From Pukyongia salina (GTDB lineage Bacteria; Bacteroidota; Bacteroidia; Flavobacteriales; Flavobacteriaceae), in assembly GCF_002966125.1 (NCBI RefSeq), contig NZ_CP027062.1:62001-126000 (forward strand): DNA of 64,000 nt. The letters run 5' to 3'. Below, piece after piece: positions 8,263 to 15,401 of the stretch. The translations under genes and the position numbers were made by a program. The notes below the pieces were generated by a model that ran no database searches, was not told the DNA's origin, and worked only from the letters and a program-made list of their open reading frames with translations. How positions within the stretch are numbered: the first letter of the stretch is position 1; the number at the start of each line of letters is the position of its first letter.

Positions 8263-9324
8263 TTACTCCACGTGTCGCAGACCATCCAGATCGATAATAC
8301 GGATGTTCCTGCCTTCAATTTCAATGAGGCCATCCTTTTTAAATCCGGAAAGTGTTCGGATAAGGCTCTCGGTGGCTATCCCGGCTACACTGGCAAGATC
8401 GTGGCGGGAGATCTTAATATTATCGTTTGGGTTCTTATTGAGGATCTCTGCAAACTGTAAAATAGTTGCGGCGGTTTTCTTGCGTACAGAGCTATATGCC
8501 ATCTGTAGTAACTGTTCTTTTATTTCGGTAATATTTTCGGAAAGAACATTCATAAGTTCCAGCGAAACAGCGTTACTTTTGGTAAGTATTTCCTTTAAAA
8601 TGTTCTTGGAGACTACAGCCAGTTCAACGTCTTCTACAGCCGTGGCAGATTCCTGGTAAGGTACGGCTTCCTCAAAGGAAGTAAAGCCAAGAAAATCATC
8701 CGGTTTGTGTAGTGCTGTGATAAGTTCCTTGCCGTTCTCATCCATCTTATGACTTTTCACAATTCCCTTTAAGATCAGGAAGATATTATTGGAGTGTTCG
8801 CCTTCCTTATAAATGGTATTTCCCTTATCATAGTTCGCGATCTCGCCATTGTCATCGAAGAAATTTTTAAGCTCATTCAGGTTTCTAATGGCATCGTCCT
8901 CAGTTTCATCACCGCCCAAGGCAGAAGACGCCTCTCGAACTTGCATTAAAAGTTGGGCTTTAGCAAGACGGCTTTCCACTGCACTTAATAATTCGTCCTC
9001 TTCAAAAGGTTTGGTGAGGTAATCATCGGCACCCATGTCCATTCCTTTTCTAATCTCCTTATGCTCGGTTTTGGCCGACAAAAATATAAAGGGAATGTGC
9101 CGTGTGTCACCATTTTGAGAAAGTGCACTAAGCACGCCATAACCATCTACTTCGGGCATCATTATATCGCACACAATTACGCCGGGAAGGTGATTCCTGG
9201 CCATTTCAATGCCAACTTTTCCATTGGGTGCAGTTAAAACTTTATATCCGGAAAGTTCCAGCATTTCGGCAGTATTCTCCCGTAATGCTACATCGTCTTC
9301 AACTAGAAGTATGGTTTTATTCAT
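8263..9324 (-). CDS. Hybrid response regulator: receiver domain fused to Crp/Fnr-type DNA-binding protein
   Basis: 353 aa. Receiver domain at residues 3-125 has the acidic pair E9/D10-D11, the phospho-acceptor D53, S83 and K105, so it should be phosphorylated. A cyclic-nucleotide-binding-like beta-barrel follows (about 165-265) and a Crp-type winged helix (about 275-345). In the recognition helix (ATESLIRTL) the Glu and Arg that contact the GA/TC bases in CRP and FNR are present, while the first CRP arginine is Thr; this predicts a TGA-N6-TCA target. No Cys cluster for an iron-sulfur centre is seen, so sensing should come from the kinase. The start overlaps the kinase stop by 4 bp. Likely activator of the TGAY-N4-RTCA promoters found across this window. 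Confidence 0.92.
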   Translation of the reverse strand: MNKTILLVEDDVALRENTAEMLELSGYKVLTAPNGKVGIEMARNHLPGVIVCDIMMPEVDGYGVLSALSQNGDTRHIPFIFLSAKTEHKEIRKGMDMGADDYLTKPFEEDELLSAVESRLAKAQLLMQVREASSALGGDETEDDAIRNLNELKNFFDDNGEIANYDKGNTIYKEGEHSNNIFLILKGIVKSHKMDENGKELITALHKPDDFLGFTSFEEAVPYQESATAVEDVELAVVSKNILKEILTKSNAVSLELMNVLSENITEIKEQLLQMAYSSVRKKTAATILQFAEILNKNPNDNIKISRHDLASVAGIATESLIRTLSGFKKDGLIEIEGRNIRIIDLDGLRHVE

Positions 9325-10550
9325 GAATTGGTGCCTGTAGGAATAGTCACTTTAAACGTACTGCCCTTATTTTCTTCACTCGTAAAGGTAATAGTACCTC
9401 CAAGGTTTTCCAAATGGTTTTTTACAATATTGAGTCCAATTCCCGTACCTTGATTCAGCAAGGCGTTCTCGGCGCGGAAATAGCGGTTGAAGATATATTT
9501 TTGTTCTTCTCTGGGAATTCCCATTCCTTCATCTCTTATTTCAATGTGTAGGTGATTATCTTCCTTCGCCACCATAATATCAACATTGGTATTTTCTGAA
9601 GAATATTTAATAGCGTTGTTGATGAGATTGGTGAGTGTAAGTTCGAGTATCTTTTCATCAAATTCGATAACTATACTATCGATGCCTTCAGGATAATTGA
9701 TAACCTGACCTTCCTTCAACAGCATGTTGGCGCCATAGATGACCTCGTTCACAACCTTGCTAATTGGAAATTTACTGAATTTATAATTCACTTTCCCACT
9801 CTCCAAACGCTCTATAGAAAGAAAATCGTCCAGAATGTTGTTGAGGTATTTCACCTTATTCTGAATGGTCTTTATGTGCTTCTCCCGTTTTTCCTGTTGT
9901 TCTTCCAGCGTATATTTCCCCGCAAGGGTTGCTGAGGTAAAGATACCACTAAGTGGTGTTTTGAATTCATGCGAGACAAGCGACAGGAACTTTGTTTTCA
10001 AATCACTTAACTCACGCTCTTTCCGAAGCGCCTCCTTCATTTTGTTTTCGGCTTCCTTGCGACGTTCGACCTCCTTCTCAAGTTTATCGACACTTTTACT
10101 AAGTTCCTCGGTTCTTAAGGCAATCTTGGTTTCAAGTTCGTTGTTCAACTCTCGAATTTCCAGTTCTTGTTCCTTCCTAACTGTGATATCTATCAACAAT
10201 GCCATAACATACCTTTGTCCATCAACTTCGAAAGGGTTGAGCCCTACCTCTACCGGAAAGCGGCTGCCGTCTTTTTTCAGGCCGTACAGGTCTCGCCCGT
10301 GACCCATTTGCCGGGCCGAGCTTTTCGCCATGAACGATTTAAAATGTCCTTGATGATTAGGGTGATAATCTTTCGGAATAAGCACTTCGAGTGTTTTCCC
10401 GGTAAGTTCTCCTTCCTTGTATCCAAATAATTTATCCAAAGAAGGATTGGTTGCAACAATTTGTTGTTTGTCGTTTACAACAACTATTCCTTCGGAAATC
10501 GCTTCAGTAAGAACCTTGTAAATATCACTGCTGTTGCCAAACTCCTTCAT
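9321..10550 (-). CDS. PAS-domain sensor histidine kinase
   Basis: 409 aa, soluble. A PAS domain covers residues 8-125, a coiled coil 126-185, the dimerisation/phospho-acceptor domain has H194 in VSHEFKTPL, and the ATPase domain has the N box (NLINNAIKYS), DEGMGIP and GTGIGL motifs. The PAS segment LIPKDYHPNHQGHF aligns with the FixL stretch holding the proximal haem histidine; H66 falls on that residue, and GRDLYGLKKDGSRFPV matches the following FixL-like strand. Many non-haem PAS domains also keep this His, so oxygen sensing is possible, not shown. It overlaps the receiver-Crp gene by 4 bp and is its evident partner. The promoter carries the regulon operator, so the pair is autoregulated. 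Confidence 0.92.
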   Translation of the reverse strand: MKEFGNSSDIYKVLTEAISEGIVVVNDKQQIVATNPSLDKLFGYKEGELTGKTLEVLIPKDYHPNHQGHFKSFMAKSSARQMGHGRDLYGLKKDGSRFPVEVGLNPFEVDGQRYVMALLIDITVRKEQELEIRELNNELETKIALRTEELSKSVDKLEKEVERRKEAENKMKEALRKERELSDLKTKFLSLVSHEFKTPLSGIFTSATLAGKYTLEEQQEKREKHIKTIQNKVKYLNNILDDFLSIERLESGKVNYKFSKFPISKVVNEVIYGANMLLKEGQVINYPEGIDSIVIEFDEKILELTLTNLINNAIKYSSENTNVDIMVAKEDNHLHIEIRDEGMGIPREEQKYIFNRYFRAENALLNQGTGIGLNIVKNHLENLGGTITFTSEENKGSTFKVTIPTGTNS

Positions 10551-10554
10551 AGGT

Positions 10555-10598
10555 CAAAAATAGCGATTTTAAAAATGCCATCGAACTGATAATTATCA
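10555..10598 (-). promoter_or_regulatory. Promoter of the histidine kinase / regulator operon, TGAY-N4-RTCA operator
   Basis: Symmetric operator TGATAATTATCA (10587-10598) and TATTTTTG on the reverse strand (10562-10555); the distance is 30.5 bp, 1 bp longer than at the other sites. The predicted start of transcription falls at or next to the ATG (10550), so the message may be almost leaderless. Confidence 0.68.
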
Positions 10599-10629
10599 TA
10601 AAATCTCATCGGCCGGAAATTTAATTTTA
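10587..10629 (+). promoter_or_regulatory. Divergent promoter of the TerB-like gene sharing the same operator
   Basis: The same palindrome at 10587-10598 also sits exactly 29.5 bp from TAATTTTA (10622-10629) on the forward strand. One operator thus serves both directions. Predicted start is near 10634, 18 bp before the ATG at 10652. Confidence 0.7.
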
Positions 10630-10651
10630 GGTCGTAAAAAAATCATCAATT

Positions 10652-11056
10652 ATGCCTTATACCGAAAAACCTGAGATCGCTTTCTATCAGAAAATAGGAG
10701 AGCTTTTCTACGCCATAGCGGCGGCCGATAAAGTGGTGCGAGAAGTTGAATATAAAGCCCTGAAAAAATTGGTGCGTGAAATTTGGTCGAAATTCGATAG
10801 TAGTACAGACGACTTCGATTCGCAAGCCATTTATCAAATGGAAATTGTTTTTGATTGGTTCGACTATGAACGAATGGATGCCGATAGCTGCTTCGAAAGT
10901 TTCGAAAATTATATTAAAGAAAACCCTAAGTTATTTACAACTGAACGCAAGGAACTCATTTATTACACCGCGAATGAAATTGCTGCAGCCTTTTCGGGCA
11001 AAAATAAATCGGAACTCATCATGCTAGGCAAGCTTCACTTACTCCTCGAAGCCTAA
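10652..11056 (+). CDS. TerB-like helical protein, 134 aa
   Basis: All-helical soluble protein. The segment FYAIAAADKVVREVEYKAL (about residues 18-36) resembles the acidic metal-binding helix turn of TerB/DjlA-N-type domains (AxADGxVxxxE), although the usual Asp-Gly is Asp-Lys here. Function in the family is loosely tied to stress and membrane processes. It is read divergently from the sensor kinase and from a promoter that uses the same operator, so it is predicted to be part of the kinase's own regulon. Family assignment is moderate. Confidence 0.65.
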   Translation: MPYTEKPEIAFYQKIGELFYAIAAADKVVREVEYKALKKLVREIWSKFDSSTDDFDSQAIYQMEIVFDWFDYERMDADSCFESFENYIKENPKLFTTERKELIYYTANEIAAAFSGKNKSELIMLGKLHLLLEA

Positions 11057-11093
11057 GCCGTATTAATCAAGCCGTTACCCGGATAATCGGAGC

Positions 11094-11136
11094 TGATGAA
11101 TATCATATTTAAAACGTGGTTTTACGGCTAACTTTA
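11094..11136 (+). promoter_or_regulatory. Promoter of lipoprotein-trxA-deoC unit with TGAY-N4-RTCA operator
   Basis: TGATGAATATCA at 11094-11105 and TAACTTTA at 11129-11136; distance 29.5 bp. Predicted start near 11141, 16 bp before the ATG at 11157. Confidence 0.72.
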
Positions 11137-11156
11137 TGTAATTAAGTTTCAATATT

Positions 11157-12035
11157 ATGAAAAATGTCTTTATTGCCCTATTCGTCCTAACGCTATTAAT
11201 TGGCTGTAAGAACGACCCAAAGAATGAAATTCCTACCGTGTCCGAATCTGAGATTACGGAAAATAATGTCTCTGATACGGTTATCGCATCCGAAAATGAT
11301 ATCGACCTGCAAAAACAGATCGATCTGGAAATTAGAAAAAAGAGATTGGTGGAGAAGGAAGACGAACGAGACCAATTACAGGAGCTTATCATATCCAAGC
11401 GATTCCTGAAAGATGAGGACCTCTACACCATCGATTTCAAATATCCGTATCTTAATGAAAATCTTAAGGAGTCCTACGGAAATTTCAACGAATATATTAC
11501 CAAAACCTACCTGAATATTGAAGGAGTAGAAGCACAGATCCTGGAGGACAAAGAATTGCTCTGTGATACCCTTAGGATAAATAAATACAGGGAAAAACGC
11601 TATGTGGATTACAAGATCTACAACGTAAATGAAATGCTTGTAAGTGTACTTTTCTACAAGGAGAATTTCTATTCAGGCACCTTACATCCCTCCTATACCT
11701 TCGATTGTATTAATTTCGACCTGGGACGTTCCGTCTTCATGAATTATGAAGACTTCTTCATAGAAGGTTCCGAAGAAGAACTTCGTAAGATCCTGAACGA
11801 GATCCTGGTAGCCAGAATCGAATCTGGCGAAGTCTATTACGACTGCTGGGGTATTTCGGAGGAGGACTTCTTTGAGTATAAGGACAACTTCGTTGTAGAC
11901 GATAAAAAAGTAGAATATTACTTCGACGACTGTGTGATCTGCCCAAGCTATACCGGAAACTTTTCTGTTGAGATCCCTTTGGAAGAGTTACTCCCGGTAC
12001 TGAGACGTTATAATTTGAATCCTCTGCAATTATAA
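11157..12035 (+). CDS. Lipoprotein with DUF3298/RsiV-like domain
   Basis: 292 aa. The N-terminus has a signal ending in LTLLIGC (Cys near residue 17), so it is a lipoprotein. Residues 30-75 form a charged helix (many Lys/Glu). Residues 80-290 resemble the DUF4163-DUF3298 pair found in RsiV and PdaC: a FKYPYL segment, a long helical stretch, the conserved LHPSYTFDCINFDL strand, and a C-terminal EIPLEELLPVL strand. RsiV binds lysozyme in Bacillus, but no such role can be assumed. First gene before trxA (18-bp gap) and deoC; the operator-bearing promoter puts it in the stress regulon. Confidence 0.72.
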   Translation: MKNVFIALFVLTLLIGCKNDPKNEIPTVSESEITENNVSDTVIASENDIDLQKQIDLEIRKKRLVEKEDERDQLQELIISKRFLKDEDLYTIDFKYPYLNENLKESYGNFNEYITKTYLNIEGVEAQILEDKELLCDTLRINKYREKRYVDYKIYNVNEMLVSVLFYKENFYSGTLHPSYTFDCINFDLGRSVFMNYEDFFIEGSEEELRKILNEILVARIESGEVYYDCWGISEEDFFEYKDNFVVDDKKVEYYFDDCVICPSYTGNFSVEIPLEELLPVLRRYNLNPLQL

Positions 12036-12053
12036 TTATCTTTTACATCCCTT

Positions 12054-12356
12054 ATGAAAAAGTCCTTTAACGATATTATCAACTCCAACAAAGCAGTTCT
12101 TGTAGACTTCTCTGCCCAATGGTGTGGTCCGTGCAAAGTATTGGCTCCTATTCTAAAAGAAGTGAAAAATGAAGTGGGCGATACCGTAAAGATCATAAAA
12201 ATAGATGTGGACAAGAACCAGCCATTATCGGCGATGTATAAGGTTATGGGCGTTCCAACCCTTATATTGTTTGTAGACGGAAAACAAGTATGGCGTCAAT
12301 CTGGTGTAATGCAAAAACAAGAACTGCTATCGATGCTTCAGGCTAAAATCTCATGA
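12054..12356 (+). CDS. trxA: Thioredoxin
   Basis: 100 aa, normal for a short cytoplasmic thioredoxin. The active site WCGPCK is at residues 23-28 and the cis-proline is P68 in GVPTL. No signal peptide. It reduces protein disulfides using electrons from thioredoxin reductase, which is not encoded here. It lies 18 bp after the lipoprotein gene and its stop overlaps the deoC start by 4 bp, so the three genes form one unit under the TGAY-N4-RTCA promoter. Confidence 0.96.
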   Translation: MKKSFNDIINSNKAVLVDFSAQWCGPCKVLAPILKEVKNEVGDTVKIIKIDVDKNQPLSAMYKVMGVPTLILFVDGKQVWRQSGVMQKQELLSMLQAKIS

Positions 12357-13006
12357 TCTCATTTCACCGATATATAGATCACACTAATTTACAGCCAACC
12401 TCAGGACCGGAGGATATCTTAAAACTCTGTGAAGAGGCCATCACCTATAATTTCTATGCGGTTTGCGTGAATAGTTGCTATGTTTATTTAGCGGCCGAAA
12501 AGCTATCCGGCAGTAATGTAAAGATCGCTGCCACGGTGGGATTTCCGTTAGGTGCTGCTTCAACCCAATCAAAAGTTACTGAGGCAAAGCGTGCCGTAAA
12601 GGACGGTGCCGATGAGATAGATATGGTGATCAATATAGGATTCCTGAAAGCAGACCTTCATAAAAATGTGAAAGAAGATATCGAAGCCGTAAAGAAAGCT
12701 ATCGGTAAAAAAACTCTGAAAGTGATCCTGGAAACCTGTTATCTCAATGAAGAAGAAAAGAAGATTGGTTGTATGATCGCCGAAAAGGCCGGCGCCGACT
12801 TTGTAAAGACTTCTACCGGGTTTGGAACGGGTGGTGCTACATTAGAGGATGTGAAACTCATGCGGGCCACGGTAAGCGAGAAGGTACGAGTTAAAGCGTC
12901 TGGAGGAATATCCTCCACAGAGGAAGCATTGAAGTATATTGAACTTGGAGCAGATCGAATAGGAACTTCACGGGGAGTCCTACTAATGAAAGATACAAAC
13001 CTCTGA
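12353..13006 (+). CDS. deoC: Deoxyribose-phosphate aldolase
   Basis: 217 aa TIM barrel that cleaves 2-deoxyribose-5-phosphate to glyceraldehyde-3-phosphate and acetaldehyde during nucleoside catabolism. The Schiff-base lysine is K152 in FVKTSTGF; K181 in VKASGGI and D89 in DEIDMV complete the active site. ATGA overlap with trxA indicates translational coupling. Placement in a stress operon would fit recycling of deoxynucleosides as carbon during growth arrest (inference). Confidence 0.95.
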   Translation: MISFHRYIDHTNLQPTSGPEDILKLCEEAITYNFYAVCVNSCYVYLAAEKLSGSNVKIAATVGFPLGAASTQSKVTEAKRAVKDGADEIDMVINIGFLKADLHKNVKEDIEAVKKAIGKKTLKVILETCYLNEEEKKIGCMIAEKAGADFVKTSTGFGTGGATLEDVKLMRATVSEKVRVKASGGISSTEEALKYIELGADRIGTSRGVLLMKDTNL

Positions 13007-13118
13007 TTATTTAAGCACCCTTCATATTGCCAGGCATGGAGGAATTGCACAAATGGTTTTATAACCAGATGATCCTATGCGTGTAAAATAGAGGAAATTG
13101 CCTTTCATACTTAAAGAG

Positions 13119-13145
13119 AAAAAAGGGGTTCCTTCCGGAACCCCT
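13119..13145 (-). terminator. Intrinsic terminator of Usp 6
   Basis: An 8-bp GC-rich stem (GGGGTTCC / GGAACCCC, 13125-13144) with a TTCC loop. On the reverse strand it is followed by six T residues, 27 bp after the stop codon of the Usp gene at 13172. Deo operon transcription converges on it from the other side. Confidence 0.85.
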
Positions 13146-13171
13146 GGTCAAAGCGTGCAAATAGCCGTTGA

Positions 13172-14008
13172 TTACATTTTGAATGTGATCACGGGTAAAT
13201 CTGAATGATTCACCAGATCCTCGCTGATACTTCCTGAGAAGAAGTGCGCCAACCCTTTGCGACCATGTGTAGGGATGGCAATCAGGTCTGCGTTCACTTT
13301 GTTACTGTAGGTGAATATGCCTTCCTCTATGGAGTAGGCATTGTAATAATTCACATCATTCATAGTATAGGTTCCATCGAGTTCGGCTTTCAAGAAAAAT
13401 TTGGATACCTTTTCTTCCATTTCCTGTGTACTTCTGAAACCGTCACCAGGCGTATTTACGTAAACCATTTGCATTTCAACACGCAGATCATCGAATAACT
13501 TTTTAGCCTTCAGAAAAGAATTCACATTCTCTTCATCGAAGTTATTGGCAAACACAACCTTATTCATTGGTTCGTCACCCATTCGATTCTTAACAACCAG
13601 AACCGGAATCTCTGAAGTTCGTACCACTTTCTCAGTATTCGATCCAACAAAAACCTCTCGCAGACCGCTACTTCCGTGGGATCCCATCACAATCAAGTCT
13701 GCGTTGAATTCTTGTGCGACAGAATCAATTTCATGAAAAAGTTTATAATTCTGTACGGTGGTTTGAATTTCTAAGCCTTTAAGGTAATCCCGATCCAAAA
13801 ATTCTTCGAAACGTTTATCGGCCAGTTTCATATAATACATAGCTTCGAAAACTTCCTGCGAATCATCTTTGGTCAAGACGGCCTGTGAAAGGCCCATCAT
13901 GTGTAGTGCAACCAGAGATGCGCCATGCCTTTTGGCAATTTTTGCGGCCACCTCCAGGGCGTGTTCAGAATAATCTGAAAAATCTATAGGTACTAAAATT
14001 GTTTTCAT
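13172..14008 (-). CDS. Universal stress protein, two tandem UspA domains (Usp 6)
   Basis: 278 aa. Differs from Usp 1-5: the opening is ILVPIDFSDYSEHAL and both halves keep glycine motifs (GSHG...VGSNT in the first domain, THGRKGLAHFFSGS near the C-terminus), so this may be the ancestral, doubly competent form. Follows hpf with a 20-bp gap; the two are read from the operator promoter at 14349-14391. Pairing with a ribosome hibernation factor supports a dormancy role. Confidence 0.92.
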   Translation of the reverse strand: MKTILVPIDFSDYSEHALEVAAKIAKRHGASLVALHMMGLSQAVLTKDDSQEVFEAMYYMKLADKRFEEFLDRDYLKGLEIQTTVQNYKLFHEIDSVAQEFNADLIVMGSHGSSGLREVFVGSNTEKVVRTSEIPVLVVKNRMGDEPMNKVVFANNFDEENVNSFLKAKKLFDDLRVEMQMVYVNTPGDGFRSTQEMEEKVSKFFLKAELDGTYTMNDVNYYNAYSIEEGIFTYSNKVNADLIAIPTHGRKGLAHFFSGSISEDLVNHSDLPVITFKM

Positions 14009-14028
14009 TTTATAGGGGTTTATAAGGA

Positions 14029-14325
14029 TTAGTGATGGTAGGTTGTTTCTTTTCTCTTCTTAAGTTGCTTGTTGAGGTCTGAAATAGCTTCTTTTACTGC
14101 AACCTCGTAGTTCTCTGCTTTTGAAGATGCAAAAATCTTAGGGCCCGGAAGACTTAATTCGATCTCGCAAATACTTTTTTTATTGATATCCTGTCCTAAT
14201 TTGAAGAATACCTGTGCATTAATGAGCCAATTGTACTTGGTAGCCAGTTTGTTTAATCTCTTTTCTGTGAATGCCGTGAGCGTTTCGCTAGTTGGCATTT
14301 TTACATATTGAATTGTAATTGTCAT
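14029..14325 (-). CDS. hpf: Ribosome hibernation promoting factor, short HPF/RaiA type
   Basis: 98 aa with the beta-alpha-beta-beta-beta-alpha layout of the family: MTITIQYVKMPTSETL start, a KLxxKYNWLINAQVFFK segment, and a basic C-terminal helix ending KRKETTYHH. It binds the decoding region of the small ribosomal subunit and stores ribosomes in inactive form. It lacks the long-form dimerisation domain. First gene of the hpf-usp6 operon under a TGAY-N4-RTCA promoter. Confidence 0.9.
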   Translation of the reverse strand: MTITIQYVKMPTSETLTAFTEKRLNKLATKYNWLINAQVFFKLGQDINKKSICEIELSLPGPKIFASSKAENYEVAVKEAISDLNKQLKKRKETTYHH

Positions 14326-14348
14326 ACCTGTTAATTTGATTTATATTT

Positions 14349-14391
14349 CAAATGTAACTTCCCGAGATGGGAAAAAATATGATTTGTGTCA
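14349..14391 (-). promoter_or_regulatory. Promoter of hpf-usp6 with TGAY-N4-RTCA operator
   Basis: Reverse strand TGACACAAATCA (14391-14380) and TACATTTG (14356-14349); 29.5 bp apart. Predicted start near 14344, 19 bp before the ATG. Confidence 0.77.
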
Positions 14392-14509
14392 TACCAACAA
14401 ATTATTCGAATGGCTTAATGGCTGTGAATAAAGGACCATCGGCTTCTTTTCTCTTCGAAAAGAGATTATAACAATGTAAAAATCAACGAGTGAAAAGTGA
14501 TTTCAGAAA

Positions 14510-15241
14510 TTACCAGATATTAGAAACAATGCTGGCTATTCCAATTCCAAGGATCAGAAATAAAACGATGTACCTGAATTGCTCCTGTGAGATATGTTGT
14601 AGAATTCTTTTCCCGATCCAGGTTCCCAGTATGCTTACAACGATTAAAATTGGGACAAGATAAAGTAAATCTGTTTTTATGAATCCATTGAACCAGTACA
14701 CTATGGTCCTGCTGAAATCCACTCCCAGATCTATCACCGCCGAAGTAGCAATAAACTTATCCTTACTCATTTTGAAAGCTGCCATGGTAATTCCACGAAT
14801 GGCACCGCCAGTTCCCAGGATACCGGCACTAAAACCAGACAAGGTACCACCGATAATGGCATTGGAGGTTTTAGGTGTTACCACGAGTTTCTTGAAAATA
14901 AGGAATACCAGACTCAGCGTAATAAGAAAGCCTCCCAGGATATAAGTGAGTATTACAGGATCAAAATACTTGGCCACCAGAGCACCAAGAATAACGAAAA
15001 CAACGGCTGGAACCCCAAGCGTGAGTATGAGTCGTTTATCGAGTCCTTTCCTAAAGAAGGCGATCTTCGTAATATTACTGGACACATGAAATAGGGCTGT
15101 TAATCCCAAAACCGACTGAAAATCCAGAAAAAAGTTCGCGATCGGGACAAAGAACACGGACGACCCAAATCCACCCACAGTACCAAATATTTCGGCCAGA
15201 AGGGATAAAATAATAAAAGCGGGTAGGTATTTTGTTAACAT
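14510..15241 (-). CDS. TauE/SafE-family permease
   Basis: 243 aa, almost entirely hydrophobic with seven or eight membrane segments. The two repeat motifs typical of the family are visible: FGTVGGFGSSVFFVP near residues 18-32 and a GFSAGILGTGGAIRG segment near 135-149. Family members move sulfite, sulfonates or related anions out of the cell; substrate here is unknown. No regulon operator lies upstream, so it seems to be separately expressed. The 15242-15401 gap holds only a weak AT-rich palindrome. Confidence 0.85.
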   Translation of the reverse strand: MLTKYLPAFIILSLLAEIFGTVGGFGSSVFFVPIANFFLDFQSVLGLTALFHVSSNITKIAFFRKGLDKRLILTLGVPAVVFVILGALVAKYFDPVILTYILGGFLITLSLVFLIFKKLVVTPKTSNAIIGGTLSGFSAGILGTGGAIRGITMAAFKMSKDKFIATSAVIDLGVDFSRTIVYWFNGFIKTDLLYLVPILIVVSILGTWIGKRILQHISQEQFRYIVLFLILGIGIASIVSNIW

Positions 15242-15401
15242 GTACGATCGTTAGCTCCTTGCGATTACCAAATTGGAGGTTCAATATATATTGGAATAAA
15301 ATTCTTTCAGACCCACAATAAGAGTCTTCGTAAAATTAAATCCTTTTCTGGGTAAATGTCGTAAAAATAGATTATTTTAAATACGTACTAATTTGTAACC
15401 A

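Noticed and set aside
15280-15296. AT-rich near-palindrome TTCAATATATATTGGAA
   Set aside because: Imperfect and of low complexity; no similar copy was seen at other promoters.
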